Shown here piece by piece: positions 27,472-37,305 of a DNA stretch of 64,000 bases. The notes beneath the pieces are model-generated. The model did no database searches, was not told the DNA's origin, and saw only the letters and a program-made list of their open reading frames with translations. Source of the DNA: Caballeronia calidae. Its GTDB lineage: Bacteria; Pseudomonadota; Gammaproteobacteria; Burkholderiales; Burkholderiaceae. The stretch spans positions 62,001 through 126,000 of the forward strand of contig NZ_FCOX02000018.1 of assembly GCF_900044055.2 (NCBI RefSeq), written 5' to 3'. Both the position numbers and the translations under genes were made by a program. How positions within the stretch are numbered: the first letter of the stretch is position 1; the number at the start of each line of letters is the position of its first letter.

Positions 27472-28164
27472 ATGATCAACAAGATTTTCGATTCGCTCGC
27501 CTCGGCCGTCGCCGACGTCCACGACGGAGCGACCATCATGATCGGCGGATTCGGTACGGCGGGTATGCCGTCCGAGCTGATCGACGCACTCATCGAGCAG
27601 GGCGCGCGCGAGCTCACGATCGTCAACAACAACGCCGGCAACGGCGACACGGGCCTCGCCGCGTTGCTGAAGGCCAAGCGCGTGCGCAAGATCATCTGCT
27701 CGTTTCCGCGTCAGACGGATTCGTATGTGTTCGACGCGCTCTATCGCGCGGGCGAAATCGAACTGGAACTCGTGCCGCAGGGCAATCTCGCGGAGCGCAT
27801 CCGCGCGGCGGGCGCGGGCATCGGCGGGTTTTTCACGCCGACGGGCTACGGCACCAAGCTGGCCGAAGGCAAGGAAACGCGCGTGATCGACGGCAAGCAT
27901 TACGTGCTCGAAGCGCCGCTGCACGCGGACTTCGCGCTCGTGAAGGCATACAAGGGCGACCGCTGGGGCAATCTGGTCTATCGTAAGACTGCGCGCAACT
28001 TCGGCCCGATCATGGCGAGCGCGGCGAAGACCGCGATCGTGCAGGTTTCGAAAGTCGTGCCGCTCGGCGAGCTGGACCCCGAAAACATCGTGACGCCGGG
28101 CATTTTCGTGCAGCGCGTCGTGGAAGTGCCGCAAGCGGTGCATCAAGCCGAACTCGCAGCTTAA
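27472..28164 (+). CDS. pcaI: 3-oxoadipate CoA-transferase subunit A
   Basis: The alpha subunit (230 residues) of the enzyme that moves CoA from succinyl-CoA to 3-oxoadipate, late in the protocatechuate branch. It has the GGFGTAGMPSELID CoA-transferase motif and CSFPRQTDSYVFDALYRAGE, a sequence seen in PcaI and distinct from the SCOT-type ScoA at 8122. The start follows a GGAGAAG site. First gene of the operon, 12 bases before pcaJ. Confidence 0.94.
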   Translation: MINKIFDSLASAVADVHDGATIMIGGFGTAGMPSELIDALIEQGARELTIVNNNAGNGDTGLAALLKAKRVRKIICSFPRQTDSYVFDALYRAGEIELELVPQGNLAERIRAAGAGIGGFFTPTGYGTKLAEGKETRVIDGKHYVLEAPLHADFALVKAYKGDRWGNLVYRKTARNFGPIMASAAKTAIVQVSKVVPLGELDPENIVTPGIFVQRVVEVPQAVHQAELAA

Positions 28165-28176
28165 GGATTCGAAGCC

Positions 28177-28833
28177 ATGAAGAAACTCACTCGTGACGAA
28201 ATGGCCAAGCGCGTGGCCGCGGACATTCCCGAAGGCGCGTATGTGAACCTCGGCATCGGCGTGCCGACGCTCGTCGCCAATCATCTCGCGGCGGACCGCG
28301 AAATCTTCCTGCACAGCGAAAACGGCCTGCTCGGCATGGGCCCGGCGCCCGCTAAAGGCTCCGAAGACGACGAGCTCATCAACGCGGGCAAGCAGCACGT
28401 GACGCTGCTCACGGGCGGCGCGTATTTCCATCACGCGGATTCGTTCGCGATGATGCGCGGCGGCCATCTCGACTTCTGCGTGCTCGGTGCGTTCCAGGTG
28501 TCGGCGAAGGGCGATCTCGCGAACTGGCACACCGGCGCGCCCGACGCGATTCCGGCAGTCGGCGGCGCGATGGATCTCGCGATCGGCGCGAAGCAGGTTT
28601 ACGTGATGATGGAACTGCTCACGAAGCAGGGCGAAAGCAAGCTGGTCGATGTCTGCACGTATCCGGTTACGGGCGTGGAGTGCGTCAACCGCGTGTACAC
28701 CGATCTCGCCGTGTTCGACGTGACGCCGGAAGGCCTCGTCGTGCGCGAGATCGTGGAAGGCCTGTCGTTCGACGAATTACAGAAGCTGGCTCAGGTGCCG
28801 CTGCAATACGCGCCGCTGTCCGAAGCCGCCTGA
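28177..28833 (+). CDS. pcaJ: 3-oxoadipate CoA-transferase subunit B
   Basis: The beta subunit (218 residues) has the catalytic glutamate in SENGLLGMGP (about residue 49) and a GVGCVNR-like downstream segment reading GVECVNRVYTDL. With PcaI it forms 3-oxoadipyl-CoA in the cytoplasm. Spaced 12 bases from pcaI and 42 bases from pcaF, in one operon. Confidence 0.94.
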   Translation: MKKLTRDEMAKRVAADIPEGAYVNLGIGVPTLVANHLAADREIFLHSENGLLGMGPAPAKGSEDDELINAGKQHVTLLTGGAYFHHADSFAMMRGGHLDFCVLGAFQVSAKGDLANWHTGAPDAIPAVGGAMDLAIGAKQVYVMMELLTKQGESKLVDVCTYPVTGVECVNRVYTDLAVFDVTPEGLVVREIVEGLSFDELQKLAQVPLQYAPLSEAA

Positions 28834-28875
28834 CATACGAGACCGGAACATACAGAACAGAACTGGAGTTGATCG

Positions 28876-30078
<1,203 letters not shown>

Positions 30079-30082
30079 TCAC

Positions 30083-31450
30083 ATGTTCGAAGCGACCGGA
30101 CGTCTGACCGATCTGATCTGCGGCAACGAAGCGGCCAACGCCGTCTGGTCGCCCCGCGCGACGGTGCAGGCGATGCTCGACGTCGAAGCCGCGCTCGCGC
30201 GCGCTTCGGCGCTGCATGGCGTGATTCCGTCGAGCGCGGTCGAGGCGATCGTCGCGGCGTGCAACGCGGACAATATCGACGCCGGCGCGTTGATGACCGG
30301 CGCCGCGGCGGGCGGCAATCTCGCGATTCCGCTCGTCAAGCAGCTCACGGCCGTCGTCAAGGCGAACGATGCCGAAGCCGCGAAGTACGTGCATTGGGGC
30401 GCGACGAGTCAGGACATCATCGATACGGGCGTCGTGCTGCAGTTGCGCGCGGCGCTCGATCTGATCGATGCCGATTTGCTCGCGCTTTCCGCTGCGCTCG
30501 TCACACAGGCGCAAGCGCATCGCGCAACGCCGATGATCGGCCGCACATGGCTGCAGCAGGCGCTGCCGATCACGCTCGGTCTCAAGTTCGCGCAATGGCT
30601 CGATGCGGTGACACGTCATCGTCAACGCCTCGGCGAGTTGAAGGCGCGCGCGCTGGTGCTGCAGTTCGGCGGCGCGGCGGGCACGCTCGCAAGCTTGCGC
30701 GACAAGGCGTTGCCGGTTGCCGCGTCGCTCGCGGAAGACCTGAAGCTGAACCTGCCCGCGCTGCCGTGGCACACGCAGCGCGATCGCATCGCGGAAGCGG
30801 CGTCGTTCCTCGGCATGCTGGCGGGCACGCTCGGCAAGATCGCACGCGACATCTCGCTGATGATGCAGACCGAGCTCGGCGAAGTCGCCGAACCGGCGGC
30901 GGCGGGCAAGGGCGGTTCATCGACGATGCCGCACAAGCGCAATCCGGTGGGCTGCGCGGCGGTGCTCACCGCGGCGACCCGCGCGCCGAACCTCGTCGCG
31001 ACGATCTTCGCGGGCATGGTTCAGGAGCACGAACGCGCGTTGGGCGGCTGGCAGGCCGAATGGGAAGCGCTGCCCGATCTCGCGCGCCTGACGGCGGGCG
31101 CATTGTCGAGCATGCTCGGCATCGTCCCGGCGATGGAAGTCAACGTCGCGCGCCTCGCGCACAACCTCGGCGCGACCAACGGCCTCGTGCTCGGCGAAGC
31201 GGTGATGCTCGCGCTCGGCGATGCGATCGGCCGGCTCGATGCGCACAAGCTCGTCGAAGGCGCATCGAAGGCGTCGGTCGCGAACGGCACGTCGCTCTTC
31301 GACGCGCTTGCCGCCAACGAAACCGTCACGCGCCATCTGTCGCAAGATCAACTGAAGCAATTGCTCGATCCGGCGAACTACGTCGGTCAGGCGCAGGCGT
31401 TCGTCGCCGCCGCCATCGCAAGCGCTGACCCGAAACAACAGGAGCGGTAA
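30083..31450 (+). CDS. pcaB: 3-carboxy-cis,cis-muconate cycloisomerase
   Basis: A 455-residue member of the fumarase/aspartase superfamily that cyclises 3-carboxymuconate to 4-carboxymuconolactone. The superfamily signature GSSTMPHKRNP is near residue 275, with the catalytic serine loop. It starts four bases after pcaF and ends four bases before pcaD, so translational coupling is likely. The fumarate lyase fold is shared by several enzymes; the assignment rests on the operon. Confidence 0.92.
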   Translation: MFEATGRLTDLICGNEAANAVWSPRATVQAMLDVEAALARASALHGVIPSSAVEAIVAACNADNIDAGALMTGAAAGGNLAIPLVKQLTAVVKANDAEAAKYVHWGATSQDIIDTGVVLQLRAALDLIDADLLALSAALVTQAQAHRATPMIGRTWLQQALPITLGLKFAQWLDAVTRHRQRLGELKARALVLQFGGAAGTLASLRDKALPVAASLAEDLKLNLPALPWHTQRDRIAEAASFLGMLAGTLGKIARDISLMMQTELGEVAEPAAAGKGGSSTMPHKRNPVGCAAVLTAATRAPNLVATIFAGMVQEHERALGGWQAEWEALPDLARLTAGALSSMLGIVPAMEVNVARLAHNLGATNGLVLGEAVMLALGDAIGRLDAHKLVEGASKASVANGTSLFDALAANETVTRHLSQDQLKQLLDPANYVGQAQAFVAAAIASADPKQQER

Positions 31451-31454
31451 AAAC

Positions 31455-32249
31455 ATGCCTCTTGCCGAAGTGAACGGAACGCGGATTCACTATCGCATCG
31501 ATGCCACGGCGGGCGACAACGCGCCGTGGCTCGTGCTGTCGAATTCGCTCGGCGCCGATGTCTCGATGTGGACGCCGAACATCGAGGCGTTCGCGCAGCA
31601 CTATCGCGTCGTGCGCTACGACACGCGCGGCCACGGCCACTCCGACGTGCCGCCGGGGCCGTACACGATCGATCAGCTGATCGGCGACGTGATCGGCCTG
31701 ATGGATCATCTGAAAATCGAGCGCGCGAACTATTGCGGCCTGTCGATGGGCGGCCTGACCGGCATCGGTCTCGCGGCGCGCCATCCGGAGCGCTTCTCGC
31801 GCGTCGTGCTGTCGAACACCGCCGCGCTGATCGGCTCGGATGCCGTGTGGACGCCGCGCGCCGCGAAGGCGCGCGAGCCGGGCGGCATGCCCGCACTGAC
31901 CGACGCCGTGATCGCGCGCTGGTTCACCGCGCCGTTCATGGAGCGCGAGCAGCTCGCGCTGTCGAATATCCGCGATGTGTTCCGCCACACCTCGGGCGAC
32001 GGCTACGCGTCGAACTGCGAAGCCATCCGCGATGCCGATCTGCGCGACGAAGCGAAGACCATCAGGCTGCCGGTGCTCGTGATCGCGGGCACGCACGATC
32101 TGTCGACGACGGCGGAGCAGGGCCGCGAGCTCGCGGGCTACATCGAAGGCTCGCGCTATGTCGAACTGGATGCGGCGCATCTGTCGAACATCGAGAAGCG
32201 CGATGACTACACGCGCGCCGTCCTCGACTTCCTCGGAGAACAACAATGA
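31455..32249 (+). CDS. pcaD: 3-oxoadipate enol-lactonase
   Basis: A 264-residue alpha/beta hydrolase that opens 3-oxoadipate enol-lactone. It has the nucleophile elbow CGLSMGG with Ser97, a GHGHSDVPPG loop, and a late LDAAHLSNIEKRD stretch bearing the catalytic His. Its stop overlaps the pcaC start by four bases (ATGA). It is not fused to pcaC as in some species. Confidence 0.94.
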   Translation: MPLAEVNGTRIHYRIDATAGDNAPWLVLSNSLGADVSMWTPNIEAFAQHYRVVRYDTRGHGHSDVPPGPYTIDQLIGDVIGLMDHLKIERANYCGLSMGGLTGIGLAARHPERFSRVVLSNTAALIGSDAVWTPRAAKAREPGGMPALTDAVIARWFTAPFMEREQLALSNIRDVFRHTSGDGYASNCEAIRDADLRDEAKTIRLPVLVIAGTHDLSTTAEQGRELAGYIEGSRYVELDAAHLSNIEKRDDYTRAVLDFLGEQQ

Positions 32250-32629
32250 CCGACGACGAACGCTACGAAGCCGGGATGAAGGTGCGCCGCGCGGTGCTGT
32301 CCGACGCGCACGTCGACCGGTCGCTCGCCAATCGCACGGAACTGACGACCGAGTTTCAGAACTTCATCACGCGTTATGCGTGGGGCGAGATCTGGACGCG
32401 CGACGGCTTGCCGCGTCACACGCGCAGCCTTCTCACGATTGCGATGATGGTCGCGTTGAATCGCAGCGAGGAGCTCGCGCTGCACCTGCGCGCCGCAAAG
32501 AACAACGGCGTGACGCAGGACGAGATCAAGGAAGTGCTGTTGCAGACGGCGGTCTACTGCGGCGTGCCCGCGGCGAACTCTGCGTTTCACCTCGCGCAGA
32601 AGATCTTCGACGAGGAAGCCAAGGCGTAA
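32246..32629 (+). CDS. pcaC: 4-carboxymuconolactone decarboxylase
   Basis: A 127-residue helical protein of the CMD/AhpD family that decarboxylates 4-carboxymuconolactone to the enol-lactone. It carries the family segments FQNFITRYAWGEIWTR and HLRAAKNNGVTQDEIKEVL. It overlaps pcaD and closes the operon before a terminator at 32659. Together pcaBDC and pcaIJF take 3-carboxymuconate to acetyl-CoA and succinyl-CoA; the ring-cleavage genes pcaHG are absent from the window. Confidence 0.93.
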   Translation: MTDDERYEAGMKVRRAVLSDAHVDRSLANRTELTTEFQNFITRYAWGEIWTRDGLPRHTRSLLTIAMMVALNRSEELALHLRAAKNNGVTQDEIKEVLLQTAVYCGVPAANSAFHLAQKIFDEEAKA

Positions 32630-32658
32630 TCGCATTGTCGTGCAGCAGGTAAGAACAG

Positions 32659-32694
32659 AAGCCGTCTCTCGGGAAACCGGAGACGGCTTTTTTG
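32659..32694 (+). terminator. Terminator of the pca operon
   Basis: A 10-bp stem (32659-32668 with 32680-32689) with an 11-base loop is followed by a T run. It lies between pcaC and the convergent DUF3443 gene. Confidence 0.8.
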
Positions 32695-32704
32695 CGTGTG
32701 CGCC

Positions 32705-33997
32705 TCAGAACGCGTAGTACGGTCCCGGGCCTGCCGGCGTCGGGCGCCCGGCGAGCGCGGTGAAGATGCGGCGCCCGTAGAAAAACGGCAGGCCCCAGTC
32801 GAAGTAGGCGCTGGCCGTGCCCGCGAGATTGTCGAACGCGAAGTTGCCGGTGCCGAACAGCGCCGTCGACGTGGCGACCGTGAAGCTGACCGCGCTTTGC
32901 GCGCCGCTTTGCGAGCGGATCGTCGCGGCGAAGGTTTGCGGTGTCGTCGGGCAGTACCAGACGCCGCATCGGGCGAGTGTCGTCGACGGGAAAAAGACGC
33001 CGTTCGAGCCGCTGTCGATGAAGCTCGTGCCGTACTGGTTGCCGCCGAAGTCCGTCATCACATAGCCCGACACAGAATTCGACTTGAGCACGGTCGCCGA
33101 ACCGAGCAGATTGTTCGACTGCGAGCCGATGCCGAAGGTCATCGTCCCGTTCACCGCCGATGCGCCGCCATCCGGCACGTCCGGCAGCTCGATCAGCACG
33201 CCGTTGTTGTCGGTGGCGAAGTTCGCGACCGGGTTCGTCACCTGAAGCGCAACCGCCAGTGCGCGCGCGCTGCAATTCCCCGAGATGCAGTCGTAGTACC
33301 AGCGCGGCATGGCGGACACCGCGCAGCCCGCGCCGCAGTCGGCGCTGAACGGCCCGACGCCGAGGATGCCGTTGCCGCGCAGACTCGACGCGGTCAGCAT
33401 CGGCAGGCCCGACTGGCTGCAGTCCTGCGCGGCGTTTCCGGCGACGACATCGGCGATCAGTTGCACGGAGGTCGAGCGCGCGACCTGGCCTGCGAGCCGC
33501 ACATCGGCCTGGCGCACGGCGCCCCAGGTATAGCCCGAGCCGAACACCGCGCACTCCGCGACGGTCGCGTTCGGATTGCCGCCCGCGACGAGCGGCAGCG
33601 CGATCGCAGGATCGAGCGCGGACGCCAGAATCCTCAGACCGTGCGAGCCGGTATCCACCTGAACATCGTCGATGGTCTGACACGTGTTCGTGCCTGGCAC
33701 GCAGACCGTCACGCTGGTTTGCAGCATGTTGCGCGTGTTGGTGGGCGTGCGGGCGACGTGGATGATCTGGACGTTGGGCGTCGTCGATTGCGGCACGATG
33801 GTATCGGCGAGCGGCGCGGAGGCCGCGCTCGCGGGGGCGGCTGGCGCGCTGGCCGCCGCTGGCGTGCTGGCCACCACTGGCGTGCTGGCTTGCGACGGCG
33901 CGGCGGCTCCATCGTTCGAGCCGCCGCCTCCGCCGCACGCGTGAAGCAGCGCGCAGAAGGCGAGCGCGGGTATCCGGAGAAGGGCGCGTATCGTCAT
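32705..33997 (-). CDS. DUF3443 lipoprotein, resembles a pepsin-like aspartic protease
   Basis: A 430-residue exported lipoprotein. The signal sequence ends in a lipobox (ALLHAC, Cys21) and is followed by a low-complexity Ala/Pro/Ser linker to about residue 66. The body has VDTGSHGLRI (Asp115), FGSGYTWGAV near 152, GILGVGPF near 210, FIDSGSNGVFF (Asp328), and a C-terminal WGLPFFYGRRIFTAL. The order and spacing recall the two D-[ST]-G lobes, flap, ILG motif and final strand of pepsins. I recall the family only as DUF3443, so the protease role is inference. Ten cysteines in the exported part suggest disulfides. It follows the DUF2844 gene after ten bases. Confidence 0.85.
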   Translation of the reverse strand: MTIRALLRIPALAFCALLHACGGGGGSNDGAAAPSQASTPVVASTPAAASAPAAPASAASAPLADTIVPQSTTPNVQIIHVARTPTNTRNMLQTSVTVCVPGTNTCQTIDDVQVDTGSHGLRILASALDPAIALPLVAGGNPNATVAECAVFGSGYTWGAVRQADVRLAGQVARSTSVQLIADVVAGNAAQDCSQSGLPMLTASSLRGNGILGVGPFSADCGAGCAVSAMPRWYYDCISGNCSARALAVALQVTNPVANFATDNNGVLIELPDVPDGGASAVNGTMTFGIGSQSNNLLGSATVLKSNSVSGYVMTDFGGNQYGTSFIDSGSNGVFFPSTTLARCGVWYCPTTPQTFAATIRSQSGAQSAVSFTVATSTALFGTGNFAFDNLAGTASAYFDWGLPFFYGRRIFTALAGRPTPAGPGPYYAF

Positions 33998-34007
33998 CGT
34001 CTTGCCC

Positions 34008-34478
34008 CTACTGGATGTCCGTTGCGCTGACGCCCGGCGGCAACTCGCTCGCGAGCCATGCGCGGCCGCTGAACTCGCGCAGCCGCACCCGATTCTCGAC
34101 GACGAGGTCGCCTTGCGCGACGCGCGCCGTGTGCAGACCCGCGTCGGCAATCGACGCGCTCGCGCCTTGCCTGAACGTGTCGAAATACTCGCCGAGCAGC
34201 GATTGCACATCGGGCATCGCAGGCCCGCGCCAGGAGACCGCGTAGACGCCGCCGTCCGAATCGACGTACTGGCGCACGACGATGCCGTGCGCATCGGTGG
34301 TTTCGTGATATCGCACGAGCCCGCCCTGTGCCTGATGCATGATATCGTCCTGCGACGCGCTCCCGGCGCGCCCGGCCGCGCCCAGTTGAGCGTGGACGGA
34401 TGTCGCCGCGGCAAGCGCGAGCATCGCCAGATGCGTCGCGATCACGTAGTGAGGAATTCTGATCTTTATCTTTACCAT
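34008..34478 (-). CDS. DUF2844 secreted protein
   Basis: A 156-residue protein with an N-terminal signal peptide (basic VKIKIR, hydrophobic core, cleavage probably after SVHA) and a mature part of about 125 residues without membrane segments. I recognise the DUF2844 type from the segments GGVYAVSWRGPAMP and SLLGEYFDTF. Function unknown. It is the first gene of a two-gene operon with the DUF3443 lipoprotein, and the two families often occur together in these bacteria. A role as pro-domain, chaperone or inhibitor of the partner is speculative. Confidence 0.85.
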   Translation of the reverse strand: MVKIKIRIPHYVIATHLAMLALAAATSVHAQLGAAGRAGSASQDDIMHQAQGGLVRYHETTDAHGIVVRQYVDSDGGVYAVSWRGPAMPDVQSLLGEYFDTFRQGASASIADAGLHTARVAQGDLVVENRVRLREFSGRAWLASELPPGVSATDIQ

Positions 34479-34895
34479 TGCGTTCTCGTTTAATTAGGAC
34501 TCTTCTTATTTTTCGAGATGCAATTCTAGGATAAAGGCAGGGCAGAGCAATACCTGGCCGTGCGGATCCGACACGCGGTCAGAGACGCGGCCAAAACCGA
34601 CAATTCCCTTACCAATCAGAATGTTGCAATAGACGAGAGCAAAAATTGCGGTTTTTTGAGACTGTCATAAATTGTCAAATTGACGTGCGCGGACTTAAAT
34701 ACGAGATGCGAACGCGTCAATTGCTGCATGCGGTCCGCTTGCGCGAGTCGAATGCAGCTTCCCAAATGTGCGCGCAGCGCCCCCCCCGATGGAACCCGTT
34801 CATCCTGTCTTTTTGCACGGCGCGGCCCCGGACCGGTAAAATAACGGGTTGATCCACGGAAGAACGCCCGTGGCGTAGCGGAAGGACTTCTCCAA
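34479..34895. other. Intergenic region between DUF2844 and bamC
   Basis: 417 bases without a convincing gene. The left part is AT-rich and probably carries the promoter for the minus-strand DUF2844-DUF3443 pair. A plus-strand TTGTCA (34672) and TAAATA (34696), 18 bases apart, form a possible second promoter. A run of eight C residues occurs at about 34781-34788. The bamC promoter lies near its right end. Confidence 0.4.
34813..34842 (+). promoter_or_regulatory. Predicted bamC promoter
   Basis: TTGCAC (34813-34818) and TAAAAT (34837-34842) with an 18-base spacer, 54 bases before the bamC start. Both hexamers are close to the sigma-70 consensus. Confidence 0.45.
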
Positions 34896-36116
34896 ATGAC
34901 AGATTTTCGTGTAACGAAGCGCATGGCCGGGCTCTTCGCGGTGGCCGGAATCGTGGCGGGATGCGGCTCGACCAATCCCAATGCGTTCAACTACAAGAGC
35001 GATCAGCGTTCGAAACAGGTGTCTCTCGCCGTTCCGCCGAATCTGCTCGACGAGGCGGCCGATCAGCGTTCGCTTCCGCCGCAGGGCGGCCAGGCCACGC
35101 TGTCCGATCTGCAGCAGATTCAAAAGGTCGCACCGAACACGCCCACGGTGGTCCCGCCGGTGTCGGGCATGCACATCCAGCGCGAGGGCACCGAGCGCTG
35201 GCTGGTCGTCGACGGCAAAACGCCCGATCAGGTATGGCCGCAGATCCGCCGATTCTGGCAGGAGCAGGGCTTTCTGCTCGTCGTCGATCAGCGCGACAAG
35301 GGCGTGATGGAGACGGACTGGAACGAAACCCATCCGCAGATTTCCGATGGCCTGATCCGCGACACGCTCGCCAAGGCAACCGGCAACTCGTATGTCACCG
35401 CCGAGCGCAACAAGTACCGCACGCGGCTCGAGGCGGCGCCCAGCGGCGGCACGTATGTGTTCATCAGCCAGAAGGGCATGCGCGAGGCGCTCACCGGCGT
35501 GAACAACGATTCGAGCCAATGGCAGGCGCGCCCGAACGACCCGGCGCTCGAAAACGAATACCTGAAGCGCCTGATGTCCTCGCTCGCGATGGCCGATCAG
35601 CGGACGGCTTCGGCTGGTGCCACGTCGCTCGACGCGCCGGCGGCCGGCGCGGGCGCTGCTGCTGCGAGTACGCAAGCCGCGAAGGGCGGCGATTCGAAGG
35701 CCGCATCGGTGGCGGCGCAGAACGTCGCGAACACGGGCAACACGCCGATTCGGAACGAGGTCGTTCCTGAGGCCACGTCCTCGCAGCTGACCTTGCCGGA
35801 AGCGTATGACCGCGCGTGGCTGCACGTGGGCATCGCGCTCGATCGCGCCAACTTCACGGTTGACGACCGTGACCGCAACAAGGGCGTCTACTACGTGCGC
35901 TACGTCGATCCGACGGACAAGTCGTCGGCCGAGCAGGGCTTCTGGAGCCAGGTGTTCCACGGCCGCAAGGAAATGAAGGCGAAGCAGTACCAAGTCAACG
36001 TGCGCGCGGTCACCGAGCAGCAGACGCGCGTCGCGATCGTCGACGACAAGGGCGAAGTGGATTCGTCGCCGCAAGCGCGCCAGATCATGGCCTTGCTCGC
36101 GGACCAGATCGGCTGA
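34896..36116 (+). CDS. bamC: Outer-membrane assembly lipoprotein BamC
   Basis: A 406-residue lipoprotein (formerly NlpB) of the BAM complex that inserts beta-barrel proteins into the outer membrane. The signal sequence ends in a lipobox (IVAGC, Cys at about 28). Two helix-grip domains follow, one at about 100-220 (ERWLVVDGKTPDQVWPQ) and one near the C-terminus (LPEAYDRAWLHVGIALDR). An Ala/Gly-rich linker lies between about 225 and 290. It has its own promoter and terminator here; the usual neighbour dapA is not upstream. Confidence 0.92.
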   Translation: MTDFRVTKRMAGLFAVAGIVAGCGSTNPNAFNYKSDQRSKQVSLAVPPNLLDEAADQRSLPPQGGQATLSDLQQIQKVAPNTPTVVPPVSGMHIQREGTERWLVVDGKTPDQVWPQIRRFWQEQGFLLVVDQRDKGVMETDWNETHPQISDGLIRDTLAKATGNSYVTAERNKYRTRLEAAPSGGTYVFISQKGMREALTGVNNDSSQWQARPNDPALENEYLKRLMSSLAMADQRTASAGATSLDAPAAGAGAAAASTQAAKGGDSKAASVAAQNVANTGNTPIRNEVVPEATSSQLTLPEAYDRAWLHVGIALDRANFTVDDRDRNKGVYYVRYVDPTDKSSAEQGFWSQVFHGRKEMKAKQYQVNVRAVTEQQTRVAIVDDKGEVDSSPQARQIMALLADQIG

Positions 36117-36141
36117 TCGTTCGTCGCAGTCGAACCGTGTG

Positions 36142-36172
36142 AAAACCGCCTCCATCGCGAGGCGGTTTTTTT
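36142..36172 (+). terminator. Terminator of bamC
   Basis: AAAACCGCCT pairs with AGGCGGTTTT around an eight-base loop, followed by further T residues. Confidence 0.85.
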
Positions 36173-36491
36173 GTGCCTTCTTCGTCGCGCTGTTCGCGCA
36201 AACGATTTTTTCAGCATGCACGGAAATGCGAGGCTCACCCGCGAATTTGCGCAGACAATTCTTTCTATCCGGAAATGTGCGCAAAAGCTTATAAAAATGG
36301 GCCTGGGGACAGTACATTGCATCAATGGCGCAAAACGCAGCTTCCGCGACCTTACGACGCGGTTCCCCACGTGTCTCATCCGACATAAACAGAATGATTG
36401 GTTCGCCGCGCGCGAACCCCGATGGCCCCGTCGCCTATCCTCGTAGGGCGACGGTTTTTACCCGCGTTTCTCTTGGAACGCGGGTTTTTTC
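36173..36491 (+). ncRNA. Possible small RNA ending at tandem terminators
   Basis: Between the bamC terminator and the next gene are about 410 bases with no good ORF. Two back-to-back plus-strand terminators end this stretch: stem 36428-36435 / 36447-36454 with T5, and stem 36460-36468 / 36477-36485 with T6. Upstream are a CCGCG / CGCGG hairpin and an inverted repeat TTTGCGCA / TGCGCAAA around 36246-36284. Since bamC is already terminated, the tandem terminators imply a separate short transcript. No clear promoter was found, so the 5' end is unknown. Confidence 0.3.
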
Positions 36492-36582
36492 TTTGGCGTC
36501 GCCATCGGGCGGTTTCGGCGGCATGCCCCGCGCGCGGTTATGCTCGTGCTTTCATCGTTTCATGGAAAACAGGAGAAACCTT

Positions 36583-36873
36583 ATGTCGGAAGTTGCCGTC
36601 GTCGCGCTATTCGTCGCCAAGCCGGGCAAGGAAGAGGAACTCAGGCAAGTGCTGGAAGCCAACGTCGAGCCGACGCGAAAGGAGCCGGGCGCGCTGCAGT
36701 ACGACTTGCACCGCGACATCAAGGAGCCGCGGCGCTTCATCTTCGTCGAGCGCTGGGAGAGCGAGGCCGCGCTCGCGAAGCACGGCGAATCCGCGCATAT
36801 ACAGGCGTTTCGGGCGAAATCGCCCGATTTGTGCGAGCACGGCGAGGTCCGCGTCGCGAGCAAGATTCTCTGA
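36583..36873 (+). CDS. Antibiotic-biosynthesis-monooxygenase domain protein
   Basis: A 96-residue ABM-fold (dimeric alpha/beta barrel) protein similar to YgiN-type quinol monooxygenases. Typical features are VVALFVAKPGKEEEL at the start, GALQYDLHRD, and FIFVERWESEAALAKH. These small enzymes act on quinols or aromatic substrates without a metal or flavin; the substrate here is not known. Start behind an AGGAGA site. Convergent with the next gene. Confidence 0.87.
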   Translation: MSEVAVVALFVAKPGKEEELRQVLEANVEPTRKEPGALQYDLHRDIKEPRRFIFVERWESEAALAKHGESAHIQAFRAKSPDLCEHGEVRVASKIL

Positions 36874-36892
36874 CGGGGACCGTGGACCGTCT

Positions 36893-37153
36893 TCAGTGCG
36901 TTTCTTGCGGCACGTCGAGGATCAGGATGATGGTCCAGTCGGCTTCGCCGTCGTGATGATACTGACGCTCCGCGACGATAAACGGCTGCTGCTTGCCCGC
37001 CGGCCCGAGAAAGAGCACGTCGCCTTCCATCGGCAGGCATTCGACGGGCGGCAGCGCCAGATACGCTTCCTTGTTCACGTTGCGCGGCATCAGCTTTTCG
37101 ATCTTGCGCGATGCCGCTTCGGTCCATTCGATATCGAGCTGGATATTGCTCAT
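36893..37153 (-). CDS. Conserved hypothetical protein
   Basis: An 86-residue soluble protein beginning MSNIQLDIEWTEAASRKIEK. No signal peptide, transmembrane segment or known motif is apparent. Codon use is like that of neighbours, which supports a real gene. The frame is open upstream to 37231 but the residues there look non-coding. Function unknown. Confidence 0.7.
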   Translation of the reverse strand: MSNIQLDIEWTEAASRKIEKLMPRNVNKEAYLALPPVECLPMEGDVLFLGPAGKQQPFIVAERQYHHDGEADWTIILILDVPQETH

Positions 37154-37250
37154 GCTGTCGTTCGCACGTTTCGTGCGCTCCACGGTTGAATCGTTGAAAA
37201 GACGATGCGCAATGTAGCACACGCCATGCACCCTTCATGAGGCGTCGCCC

Positions 37251-37282
37251 ACGAAAAAACGGCCCGAAGGCCGTTTTTCGTC
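37251..37282 (-). terminator. Terminator of aceB
   Basis: AAAAACGGCC pairs with GGCCGTTTTT around a CGAA tetraloop. On the minus strand it follows the aceB stop by 28 bases and has a T tail. Confidence 0.85.
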
Positions 37283-37305
37283 ACGAGTCGAAGCGCGCGT
37301 AACGC

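Noticed and set aside
26422..28530. Extension of pcaR to a 702-residue protein
   Set aside because: The extra part is antisense to pcaI and pcaJ; the IclR family length fits the ATG at 27240.
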